This document shows, one piece after another, positions 23,620-33,788 of a stretch of DNA of 64,000 nucleotides. The position numbers and the translations under genes are program-made. Each line of letters begins with the position of its first letter. Positions within the stretch are counted from its first letter, which is position 1. Below the pieces are notes generated by a model. The model was not told the origin of the DNA, did not search any database, and was given only the letters and a program-made list of their open reading frames with translations. Source of the DNA: Anthoceros angustus (taxonomy: Eukaryota; Streptophyta; Anthocerotopsida; Anthocerotales; Anthocerotaceae); contig MU008165.1 in the NCBI GenBank assembly GCA_010909165.1, forward strand, positions 372,001 through 436,000, read 5' to 3'.

Positions 23620-24660
23620 AAACGATGCCTCTACACCTGTTTTTTTTGCGTCCTTCAGGGACCATCTCGTTCAGATCTTCGTTCGACTCCTCATGCACAA
23701 CAAGCGATTTGGTAGGCACGCTTTGTATATATAGTTCCTCCTCGAGATCCACACCTCCTGTCAACTCTTTCTCTTCATGGAGTTGGAGACCTTCATCTTG
23801 CTTGGGTAACATACTTGCCTCTGACGTCTCTCCATCTGTGTGTGTCTGTAGTCTCCTGCTGGGTGGTTCTGCCTCTTCAGCAATGGTTGGTATGGTATCC
23901 TGCTCAACTGGTGGTATGTATGATTGTAACTGGTGGCACCTCTGATACTGGCACTTCAGAGAACTCCTCAACCTCCATCTGCCAAGCGGACAGTTTTGAG
24001 ATAAGCAATGCATCTTAAGCAGGCGAACGCATCTTTGTTACGGGCAGGGCATGATAACAGCTTCTGGGAAAGTAAGCACGTACTTGAGTTTGAAGCTGTT
24101 CAAACTCTGCCAAAATATCTTCCCCATCTCGGGAACCTCATTGAGAGCCTCAGCCTCAAACATTGTTACCCGTAAAGTTAACTGACAAGGTGACCCTGCC
24201 GGAAACGTGTATTTCGCAAGAGCGTAGGTATACAAACAGGTAGAGGTTAATTAATGTGCTTCAAGAGATCCCCCTCCAGACAACAAGCTGGATAAGTAGG
24301 AACGCATGTGTGATGGCGTCTTGCATCCTGGCAGGCCTTCGCTTCGGCGGTATCATCACATGAGCTTTTGCACGTCCTCAATGCTGATTTCATTCTGAAG
24401 CTCTGTTGTAGGCTTGTGGCCCACTTTGAGACTCTCAAACACCGCTTTTAGCTCCGTGCCTATCTCGATGTCGCTCAGCTGCAGAAAGCAATTCCACCCC
24501 GTGTTACAGCTGGCCGGATCACACAACTTGCACCTTGAGGTAAAGAGAGACAGCTTGCTCTTAAGATCGAAATCCGGGCTTCAGAACCCTTGATCCAACT
24601 TTCTTCAGCAATTCTTCCTTTCTTCGAGCCAAGCAGCACCCTGCCTTTCCTGTTCTCCAA
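23620..24660 (-). pseudogene. Decayed ESCRT-III (SNF7 family, CHMP7-like) gene copy
   Basis: On the minus strand, pieces in different frames read KEELLKKVGSRVL (about 24590), [28 protein letters not shown] (about 24380-24460), DDTAEAKACQD (about 24330), DGEDILAEFEQLQTQ (about 24095-24140) and a long acidic tail (VEQDTIPTIAEEAEPPS to VPEGRKKNR, 23640-23930). Their order matches the second half of SNF7-domain proteins: a helix with SIEDV, then an acidic E-rich C-terminus. One extra base separates KLM from DDT, and stops or shifts break other joins. The 5' half is absent. CHMP7-like is my best guess for the subfamily from the [15 protein letters not shown] spacing. A functional gene with unusual splicing is less likely. 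Confidence 0.45.
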
Positions 24661-24673
24661 CAACCAAGGCGAT

Positions 24674-24771
24674 AAGGGTAGTTGCCCTTGAGCCTTCTTA
24701 CAAGGGTAGTTGCCCTTGAGCCTTCTTACAAGGGTAGTTGCCCTTGAGCCTTCTTACAAGGGTAGTTGCCC
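24674..24771. repeat. 28-bp tandem repeat, 3.5 copies
   Basis: Identical units aagggtagttgccc/ttgagccttcttac occur three times, followed by half a unit. The near-perfect identity suggests recent amplification. Confidence 0.92.
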
Positions 24772-25080
24772 ATTTCATTAGGGGTTTCCTTACGTATATA
24801 TAATTCCGAGCTTCACTGCGCCGACCGGCTGACAGTGTGTTCTCGTGACGGTAGGTCACACGGCGGGTAGGGCACACGTCTTTCCATCTCAAAGGACTCG
24901 AAAGAGGGTGAGGAGATTGAACGAAATTGCCTGAACCTCACTCCTGTGCACAATTATGTAAAGTCCTGTGTCTCTGCCCACAACTACTGTGGGGACAGTG
25001 AAGCCCGGAGTCCTAAAATTGTTTTGGTACGAATTTCGTCCTAAGCTTGTGCACGAGCAGTGAAGAGCGGTGTTGTCAAA

Positions 25081-28000
25081 ATGGGGAAGCCCGCTAAGAG
25101 CACCAAGAAATTTATCAAGAAGCAGCTGGGATCAGCTCTGGCTATTCGGCGCAAGCTGAAGCCTATGAAGAATGCCCTGCGACGGAAACAGAATGCTGCA
25201 GGTCAGCGTTGTTGCGAGTACTGGTCTGACAAGATAACCTGCTTTTTTGCTCAAGTGCGGGGGTGTTGCATTGTGTGCAGATGGGAAAAGGCTTGAACGG
25301 TTATCCGAATCGCTTGCAGAAGGTGCAGGCGACGTCAAAGCAAAGTATGAACTTACCTTGGCTCTCCGAAAGAAGGCCATGAACAACAATCTCCATTGTC
25401 TGATACGATGTGCTTGCTACCTCTTGTTACAGGAAAGTGGAGGATTTGGACGTCGATGAGCTATTACGGGGAGATTTTCTAGAAAATTTAAGTGATGATG
25501 AGGAAGAACTGGATGGAGAGGATGTTGACGATGTGGACCTTGTTCCAGAAAAGGTATGGTGGGTCGGATGAAGCTCAGTTTTCTGACTGGTGAGGAATCA
25601 ACTGGGGTTACATGTGGTTTTTATTTTAATCGCAGGGCGATAATGATGATTTTATTGATGTCACACCGAATTCTGCCGAAGATGAGAGCTCTGAAGGTTG
25701 GCTCGGTGCTGTTCCCTGTCATATTCGTCTGAAGCCCTTGTGCGTCTCATGGGTTGCATGTGCGCCCGTGCATTGGCCTCTCTTTTCTCCTTACCCAAGC
25801 CATGAACTAGTGATATGTGCATTATCTTCACAGATGAGGAGGAAGAAGGGGGTCTGGGTGCACAGAACAAAAAGCTGAGGTCAGAAGCCAACAAACACAA
25901 GATGGATTTGGAGAAGCTGAAGCAGAAGGTGACATTTCTCAGAAGGTTGTCGTATTATCGCTCTAAATTGTCAAGAGGTTGTAACGTGTTAACCACTGGT
26001 TGCTTTCAGGACCCAGAATTCTACAAATTTCTGCAGGAGCATGACAATGAACTGCTTGAGTTTGAAGATGAAGAAGCAGAGGCAAGTTGTAGCTTTTTAT
26101 GCACCTTTGGAAGAGGCTGTACGAGATCATTCGTCTAGCCCTTCCCAGCCTTGAAATCTTGTGCATTTGGTATCTTGTTCAGGGTATGAGTGGAGAGGAT
26201 GAGGATCAAGTGATCGAGGATGAAGCAGGAGAAGCTGTTCACAAGCAGGATGATGAACAAGTGATGCTGTCCACTGCACTTGTCGATGCCTGGAGCAAGG
26301 CAATAAAGGAGAAGCAGCACGTGGGAGCTGTTCGTAACATGCTTCGCGCCTTCCGCAGTGCTTGTCATTACGGCGATGGAGAGGATGAGGAACTTGCCTC
26401 CAAGTTCAACGTTGCAAGCAGTCATGTTTTCAATAAGATCATGCTATTTGTCCTCTCTGAGATGGATGGTGTCTTCAAAAAGATGCTGGGTTATGAAGAT
26501 GTTGCTGAGAAAAAGAGTGGGAGGCACATGGCAGCACTTGATTATCAGAAGAATTCGAAGTGGAAGAAAGTTGAGCCCTTTGTGAGATCGTATCTTGGAA
26601 ATGCTCACCACATATTGAAGCAAATGTCTGATAATCAGATGATAGGTTTCACTGTAAGGCGAATCAAAGTCTCAGTGCCTTTCTTGGCAGCTTTCCCGAA
26701 GCTTGCACGTCTCTATTTGAAGGTAATTGTTTGTTTGCTCCAAATTCGTGACTTTCTGGTGCAAACGGCAGACCAGGACATGTTTGATCTGCTAGCTGCT
26801 GATATGCTCAAACAAGTACTTCGTAGTCAGGTTAGTCCATGATGATAAATCTCTTACTGGCTTGGGATTTTCAGGCAGCTCTACACTTTTGGGGCACCAG
26901 TGAAGGAGCTTTACCAGTGATCTCACTGCTTTTTATTAGAGAAATGGCTATGCAGCTTGGGACTGATTATCTAGATGCCTGTCTGAAAGGCATTTACAAG
27001 GAGTATGCGGCCAACTCCAGATTTGTTAATCCGACCAGGCTTCCTCAGATTCGCTTCATGGCTAATTGTGTCGTAGAGTTGTATGGACTAGACTTGGCTG
27101 CCTCCTACCAGCATGCTTTCGTGTTCATTAGGCAGTTGGCTATACTTCTGCGGAAAGCCTTTACCATGAAGACCAAGGTACGTTCTGTAAGTTCTGTGAG
27201 TGGTTCTGAAGCAGGTGCATGGCAAGACCCAAGGCTAAGATGTGATACCTTTTTGCAGGATTCTTTTAAGTCTGTTTATCGCTGGCAATACATGAACTGC
27301 CTTGAGGTGTGGGTCAACATTCTATGTACATACTCTGGCAAAGAGGATCTCCGCCCTCTAGTATACCCTGTAGCCCAGATTATAACTGGAGTTGCTCGCC
27401 TAGTACCAACTGTGCGGTACTTCCCATTGAGGCTTCAGTGTGTCAAGCTTCTGAACAGACTTGCAGCTTCTACTGGCTCTTACATTCCAGTCTCTACACT
27501 GCTGATGGACATCTTGCAATTTAAGGAGCTGCATGTCCCACCAACTGGTGGGGCAGGAAAAGCATTTGATTTCTCCATTGCTCTGAAGGTTTGACCTCCT
27601 GTCATGTTGCTTTGATTTCCGTTCCCAAAAAAATTATTTTGCCTGCTGATGATTCTGCTTGCAGTGGGTATTGATTTAAGGAGGGATGTATTGTTAAATG
27701 CTCGTGCACTGACTTTGCTGCAACGTTTTTTGCAGGTACCCAAGCCTATGTTGAAAACTCGTGCTTTCCATGAGGAATGTGTATTCCGTGTCGTCGACCA
27801 GCTTGTGGAGCATCTTGCCCAGTGGAGCTGTGCAATTGCATTCCCTGAACTCGCTGTGGTTCCCTTAATTCACCTGAAAAAATTCTTGAAAGGGACAACT
27901 GTAGATCGGTTCCGTCGTCATATCAAACAGCTGATTGAACAGGTAATCTCTGGCTCAGAGGGTGGACAACTGGGCATGTTGGTGACCTTATGCAAGTCTG

Positions 28001-29064
28001 ACAGTTTGGTTGGCATGTTCCAGATAGACCGCAATGTTGAGTTTGTCACAAGACACAGAGAAAAATTCACATTATCCCCCAAGGATATTCCAGCTGTGAC
28101 TGCATTTCTTCAGGTTTGTGGACCCTATTTCGGCTTGTCACAGGCTACTTTGTACAGATCTCACTGTTGCACTGTCATGAACAGGATGAGAAGAAATTAG
28201 GCGCAAGTCCTCTGTTACAGTATGCAGCCCAGCTCAGGCAACGAGCAGCAGATCGAGAAAAGAACCTCCAGACCTCTAGGTATTTTGTCGGTTGGTTTCT
28301 ACTTGAAATGTGGTTCCTGTTTCAGACGGTACTAATGTGGTCCCTTTTACAGCATGCTTGTTGGAGATCCAGCACCTGGAACTGAGGATGTGGAAGATGG
28401 GGATGACGAAGTGTATGACGTGGGGGAGGAAGTCTTCAGTAAAGACTGGCTTCCACAAAAGAAAACCAGCGAGTAAGCAATCTGCATGCTGTGTTATCGG
28501 TTTATGTGTCCTGTGCATTGTCTCCCTGCCTGTTGCTCGTGTCTGATTGTGCAGTTTTCTTATTATGAGCATGGCGCATGGCATACTTGCAGCGGAGAGG
28601 CAGCCATCTCGAGTAGACCAAGCTCTTCTCCAGCGCAGGACGAGGATGACATCGTTGAGGATCTTCTCCTGTCATCTGAGGATGAGATGGACGGAAGTGA
28701 CTCAGACACACAAGATAACGCCGGCAGTGAAGAAGACGAGATTCAAGAGGACAGGCAACTAACGAAAGTCAAGTCCCAACGAAAGCATCAGAAGAGCTCG
28801 AGGCCTGCTTTTAAGCAGAACGGCTCAGCTAAAAGCTCAAGGCCTGCTTTTAAGCAGAATGGTCGAGCTAAGCATCTCACAGGACCTGCAGAGAACCGGA
28901 GGGACGGGAAGAACGATGGTAAGAGGAAACGGGGTGATCGAAAAACGGGTGAGTCCTTTTCCGGGAAGGGAGTCGCGTCCATCGGAAAAGCAGGGCGAAG
29001 TACGTCTGGCGACAAGCCATCGAAGAAGAAAAGTAAGGTTCACAGAAGTGGACGGCAATCATGA
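25081..29064 (+). CDS. NOC2: Nucleolar complex protein 2 (NOC2), REBELOTE-like
   Basis: Fourteen exons join in frame to 896 residues: 25081-25201, 25281-25344, 25433-25553, 25636-25696, 25834-25928, 26010-26081, 26183-26722, 26875-27177, 27259-27588, 27736-27942, 28024-28113, 28185-28279, 28353-28472 and 28593-29064. Order: a basic N-terminus (MGKPAKSTKKFIKKQ), an acidic stretch, then the conserved NOC2 core (KWKKVEPFVRSYLGN, YRWQYMNCLEVWV, PVAQIITGVARLVPTVRYFPLRL, CIAFPELAVVPL-like), then an acidic and Lys/Arg-rich tail typical of nucleolar proteins. The family forms NOC1-NOC2 and NOC2-NOC3 complexes that move pre-60S ribosomes through the nucleolus; the plant member REBELOTE also affects floral meristem termination. 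The intron after exon 6 uses a GC donor (GAG|GCAAGT): the only nearby GT donor would give a stop. Confidence 0.95.
28792..28869 (+). repeat. 39-bp duplication inside the NOC2 tail
   Basis: Two in-frame copies encode KSSRPAFKQNGSA and KSSRPAFKQNGRA in the basic C-terminal tail. It changes the length of a disordered region only. Confidence 0.9.
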
Positions 29065-29318
29065 TGAATACCAGTCGAATTTTTCTTGGAAGCGTGCTTG
29101 CAAGTGACTCAATTGAGTAGGATGAGTAGGAGCCTTCTGGTGCAGACAAATATTTGTTCAACTTGCGGGTCCGACTCCTAGCACCAAGTGGTCGGTGGAG
29201 GACCCCGGAGCGGAGAAGTTTGAAAACTTCGATGACAGTTCCTGTTGCAATTTTGATCAGTTACCTTCATTATTGTCTCATGAGCACGTTGTATGGACAA
29301 CAGGTTTCTCGTCTTTGC

Positions 29319-29335
29319 ACCGTAGGGGCCTACAC
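29319..29335 (+). repeat. 17-bp sequence, inverted partner at 40014-40030
   Basis: accgtaggggcctacac is the exact reverse complement of 40014-40030. Beyond it both sides continue with AT-rich sequence that is weakly alike when one is inverted. It could be the left terminal inverted repeat of a DNA transposon. Confidence 0.5.
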
Positions 29336-29461
29336 TTATAGGTAGTTTAGTTTTTTATAAGATGAAATTTTAATACTCTTATAATTTTAACAATAACATA
29401 TTATACTTCCCATTATAAGTACATCATTATGCCTATGCATAGCAAAGTACTTGAATCATTA

Positions 29462-29560
29462 AGGAGGAAGATTGTCTAACAAACCAAACCAAACTGGTCA
29501 GGAGGAAGCTTGTCTAACAAACCAATGGAAGATTGTCTAACAAACCAAACCAGAGTGGTT
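29462..29560. repeat. Tandem repeat with core gattgtctaacaaaccaa
   Basis: Three adjacent imperfect copies of about 27-38 bp share this core. No coding function. Confidence 0.75.
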
Positions 29561-29580
29561 GGCATAGCGAAAGCGCAGTG

Positions 29581-29658
29581 GACCTATATCCTACAAGGTG
29601 GGCCTATATCCTACAGGCTGGCCTATATCCTACAGGCTGGCCTATATCCTTCAGGCCA
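29581..29658. repeat. Tandem ~19-bp repeat, four copies
   Basis: Units of ggcctatatcctacaggct, directly adjacent, the first and last slightly diverged. Confidence 0.85.
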
Positions 29659-30649
29659 TAGGATCGAAAGTTGGCTCTGCTGTGTATCTAATGTTGGTGG
29701 GTATATTTTGTTTGGTCCTTCCTTCCTTAATGGATATAGATATGGTTGTATCCTTCCACCCTTAAGGGTGTATGTCCGCTTTGGTGTACCACGTTATGTA
29801 TTAAAAAAACAAGTGACCCAAGCGGCACTCGTAACACAATTGGCCATAATTTGAGTGATATTCGAAAGTCAAATTGCTGCTCCACTCAATATTGCTCTGT
29901 TGTGTGGCGATGTGCAGCTCATGAGCTATAGTTCTGTCTGCAGGCGTGCAAATTGTATGCTTCTGATTGCGTTGTGGGAATAAGAGCCATCTCCTTTGCC
30001 TCTTGCAGCAGCTAAAGTGGCTAGTATGTCTGTGTAGCAATGTGCAGTGTCTATGACTGTCTGGTGTGCGGATTACATCCGGTTTGGGGTAGGTCGGCTC
30101 CACATGTGTGGCTGCAGGTGTATGCGAGTGTGCAGGTTGGCAATGTGCGAACGTGAGCTGCTCTTTTGTGTGCATGTGGACGATGCAGATGCATGCAGCT
30201 GCGCTGTGGCAATTAGAGCATGTGCTTGACTGATATGATGGGCGTTTGTGGTTTGGTGACCGATTTTCTAGTTGACTGGCTCCGGGAAGTGATTGGTGTT
30301 GCATCAAGGTTGTGGCTACGAGTTTTGCTACACCTCACAAAACCCGTAGCCATGTGGTGTGGTGTGTTTTGTGGCTTTGTCTGTGTGGTGTTGTGTGTGG
30401 TTTTGCCTGTGTGGCTTTGCCTGTGTGGTGGGTTGTGTGGCTTTGTCTGTGTGGTGTGAAGTGTCTTAGTATATGTGGTGCGTGCTATGTTTTTTGTGGC
30501 TTGTTGTTAATGTTTTGCAGACGCTACGGAAGCACACCCACGACGAAGGAACACGGGCTTTGTGAGGAGACGATTCAGCAGGGATCAAATCTTTGTCCAG
30601 GGTTCACAAGCAACTTGCTGAGCCTGCTTTCTAGCTAAGCCAGTTTCTA

Positions 30650-31379
30650 ACTAATTGCATGCTCTAAGGCTACGTTGCAGGGGGTAGAAAGAAGCCTCCT
30701 CAGTCCACGAATCTAAAGATGAGGAGTCTGGGGAGAGTGCTACTAGCGGCGATGTACAGGAGCAGCACCTCGACCACGCACGGAGGGGGAGATCAGCGAC
30801 TATAGCAAAGCAACGAAGCAAGCGGGGGATGGAACGACGAGCTGCTAAGCAAGATAGCAAGATAACAAGATTGATGCCATCTGGGGATCACTCAAACGTG
30901 GTCTGACAACCTAGACTTGGAAGGATGAAGAGGGGAACATGCAGCAAGATGGGTGCAATGGTTACGTTTGGAAGCAAACTGATACACTAAGTGATGAAGG
31001 TTCCCCGGCTGATGTGCCTTGGGATCCTAATGGAGAAGCTCGAGGGAGTTTGTGTGAATTGGAGCCAGTACAAAATAATAGCCCTGGAGGGCATCGAGGC
31101 TCATGCAAAAAAACCAGTGGAAAAACGTATTCAAAAGGTGAAGAATTCTGGATTGCTTGGAGAAGGGAGGTCCATAGAGGTAGATCTTATGGTGGGTGAC
31201 AAGAAAGCCCCGGCTGAGCAGCAACCACAATCTGGTAAGTCCACATTCAGCATGTGATACAAGTGGCTATGGCAAAGCATTTGGGGTGTGGTTCCTCCGA
31301 GATGGTGAGACAAGAATACCCACTACACTCATCAGATGCGCTAATTGTGAGGTTCGAGACCCCGCCTTTGAGGGAAAGG
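30650..31379 (+). pseudogene. Unidentified coding fragments left of the copia insertion
   Basis: Stretches with protein-like composition lie on the plus strand in changing frames: an acidic-to-basic segment (ESKDEESGESATSGD, then RSATIAKQRSKRGMERR, 30710-30890), then GIEAHAKKPVEKRIQK..GLLGEGRSIEVDLMVG (31080-31200), then FGVWFLRDGETRIPTTLIRC and EVRDPAFEGK up to the insertion site at 31379. I do not recognise a family. The sequence seems to resume at 38860 on the far side of the copia element, so one gene or transposon ORF was probably split. It could be a host gene or a DNA-transposon gene (see the flanking inverted 17-mers). Confidence 0.4.
31375..31379. other. Target-site duplication (left) of the copia element
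   Basis: aaagg, matching 38855-38859 on the other side of the element. Confidence 0.93.
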
Positions 31380-31641
31380 TGATGAGAATTTGTAGCTCTT
31401 AGATTAGAAGAAGAAGAAACAATGTAAGTGTTTAATGAGTAAAGTACAAGCCTTTAAATAGGCTGGGTAGTTGGGTGGTTACAACCATAAGTGGTTGCAA
31501 CCATAAGTAATTGCAACCATAAGTTGTTGTAACCAATATAACTAATATAACTACTAACTACCTAAATAACCCTAGGTAAATAATAATGTTTAAGTTATGA
31601 GGCCCTAATGAATAGTGCCCTAATCTAGACCTATTTCATCA
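31380..31641 (-). repeat. 3' LTR of the copia element
   Basis: 262 bp, about 98 percent identical to 38595-38854. It contains four tandem 16-bp variants of ggttgcaaccataagt at about 31475-31535 and a TATA-like tatttaaagg on the sense (minus) strand. Such short repeats act as enhancers in some plant copia LTRs; here that is inference. Confidence 0.95.
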
Positions 31642-31656
31642 CTCCCACTCACTATG
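31642..31656 (-). promoter_or_regulatory. Polypurine tract
   Basis: On the minus strand agtgagtgggag ends exactly at the 3' LTR start TGATGA, the expected plus-strand primer position. Confidence 0.75.
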
Positions 31657-31849
31657 AATATAGGGGTGAAGTCTAGCCTTTAAAATGAGGCCTAAATGTT
31701 AAATAGGCTCCCACTAAACCTAAAGTTATCTGCTTAAGAAAAAGGTCTTAAAAACTTAAGCATCTAACATATAATCAAGTCATAAATAAGGACTTAATAT
31801 AGGCATAAAGAAAATGAAAAACAAAATAGACGGGGCCACAAAAACGGCC

Positions 31850-31898
31850 TATAAATAAAAGCTAAAAACAGGATAGGCCCATTTCGGGCCTATAAATA
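31850..31898 (+). promoter_or_regulatory. Two TATA-like boxes on the antisense strand of the copia element
   Basis: tataaata occurs at 31850-31857 and 31891-31898, each inside a repeated ggcctataaataaaagc. A GC-rich leader-like region (31900-32160) follows, and the antisense ORF starts at 32467. Promoter activity is inferred from position and sequence only. Confidence 0.4.
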
Positions 31899-32466
31899 AA
31901 AGCCCGAACGGCCCCTCTCGCCGTTGTGAGCTGGGGGCAGTTGCGGCCGCGCTTCCGCCGGTTCGGGAGACAAAACGTCTTCTCCCCCGCATCGGCTCGC
32001 GCACCTCGGGTGCATCAATCCTCGGATCCGCTCGATCGGGGCCGCCATCCACCATTGCGGCCATCCATACCGCCATCGACCTCCCCGCCTCGCATCCGAT
32101 CTGCCAGGAGATCCATCACTCCAACAAAAATTTCTGCTTGATTTAGACAGCGATCCTATCGCGATCCAGCCGCGATCAAGTCTGCCCAGCCGTGCGCTGA
32201 CTGTTGCCAAGATCGGTGAGAAAAATAGCGAAAATTTGGCCAGGAATCCAGCCGTGCCGTCGCGCATAAGAAGGTGCTCGCCCTGAATCAAATTTTCGAA
32301 ATATTTGCTGGATTTATATGCTGGAAATAGCTGAAATAAATTGCTGAAATAAATTGCTGGAAATTGCTAAATAAATTGATAAATTGCTGGAGTTGCTTGA
32401 TAAATATACTGCAGTTGACGCCGATTGGAGGGTCCGTGCCCCCCCCAGCTCCGTGAGGCAGGAAAC

Positions 32467-32932
32467 ATGGGTGCTGATAAAATCAAACAAGCACTTCGGG
32501 TGGCCAGAAGGAGGATACTTGCCAGAAGAAAGAAAGAAGGAAAACGTGCAGCCCGTGCACACCACTTGTGGTACCGGGATGAAGTTGTACCGACATTATC
32601 AGATCTTGGGGAGGAACCGGATGACCCAAACTTCAGTACTGAATTTCTTGCAAGGTGCCGTCAACCTATTGCAAAGAGTGAAGACATACCCGATGAAGAG
32701 GATGATATCCTGGTGGTGCAGACGCTCATGGAAAAATCCAAGGTCGTTGTGAGAGAAGTCAAAGTTACTGGTAAGTCAATAAATTGCAAAATAAATTGCA
32801 TAAAAATTTTGAGTGCATAAAATGCTAATAAATGTGGATGTAGATAATCCGATAAAGCCAGCATCACCAAGTGAGGCCGAATATGATGACTTCAAAATGA
32901 ATGAAGATTCGGAAGAGTCGAGGACTCTATAA
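32467..32932 (+). CDS. Spliced antisense ORF inside the copia element, unknown protein
   Basis: Exon 32467-32770 (start MGADKIKQALRVARRRILAR) has a donor gtaagt. A 73-bp intron ends in gatgtag, and exon 32844-32932 finishes the frame (EYDDFKMNEDSEESRTL, stop). The 130-residue product has a strongly basic N-terminal third, a middle with RAHHLWYRDEVVPTLSD and an acidic C-terminus. I know no family for it. It runs opposite to gag-pol, between RNase H and the polypurine tract, a place where some plant LTR elements carry additional antisense ORFs. It could be an element-encoded accessory protein or a captured host fragment. Frame continuity across a good GT-AG intron is the main support. Confidence 0.5.
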
Positions 32933-33788
32933 AACCGAAGAGACCCCTCGAGCTATTTGTGAGGGTAGCCCAAGTGGAGATCACATCCTTGTGTAAATGG
33001 CCGCATAGAGGATGTAATAGCACAGAAGAGCCAAGGAGTGAGTAGGAAAGATGATACCAAAAACCGTAAACTAAACTAACATTTTCCTAATAATATCTCG
33101 CTATTTTGCGGTGTAGATAAGAGTGTGGGCACAAGCCATGTGAGATTTGCCCTACCTCTCGACCTACTCAAGAGAGAGCAAGTGCAAAAGGAAAATTCCT
33201 AGTTCCTACCGCCACCTTGAAACTTATGCAAGGCAACCTACTTGGTTCTTCCGGAGGAAAGGATGACCATGAAGTTCCCATGGAGTATGTATGTGAAAAG
33301 AGAGGATTAAGATGATGTGGTTAAGTGCTTCCCATGTGAAAATATGAAGGACACACCAAACACTTGTACGATAAGTAACCTAACGACTTAAGTACTATCT
33401 TTTCATCATTTTCACTTTATAACCCATGGTGTGTATTGTAGGATCCTTCCGGGTATTAGAAAGAGAGGATAAGCGATGCGGTGAGGACTACATAGAGTTA
33501 GGAGAGGAAAATTTCTATGCTAGACAAGATGTGTGGACTATAGAAAATACATTGACACATACTAGCTAGTGACTTAAACCTCTTGAATACCTAACATTTT
33601 CATGTGTCTTAAATGCAAATCTCTCCCTAATGACTTAGTTAACAAATCAATGGATTGTTTTGTGTTGGTATATAAGTGATATCTATAGTGTTATCTTCCA
33701 ACTTCTCTACGATATAGTGATACTCAACACTATGTGTTTGGTTGGAATGGAAAAGGGGTTTCTAGCAAGTGCTATGGCTCGACTATCA

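Larger units (their letters stand above)
29065..30649. other. Repeat-rich intergenic DNA downstream of NOC2
   Basis: Contains tandem repeats (listed separately) and, at about 30320-30475, a GT-rich low-complexity tract built from gtgtggctttg and gtgtggtgt units. No gene found. Confidence 0.45.

Noticed and set aside
24674-24771. CRISPR-like array
   Set aside because: Units are directly adjacent without unique spacers in a eukaryotic genome; a simple tandem repeat.
30220-30638. Cysteine/valine-rich plus-strand frames resembling a small secreted protein
   Set aside because: They come from the GT-rich low-complexity tract; the composition follows the repeat in every frame.
32384-32932. Host gene that merely lies beside the copia element
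   Set aside because: Both LTRs, the primer-binding site, the polypurine tract and the target duplication place it inside one insertion; kept as an element-internal antisense ORF.
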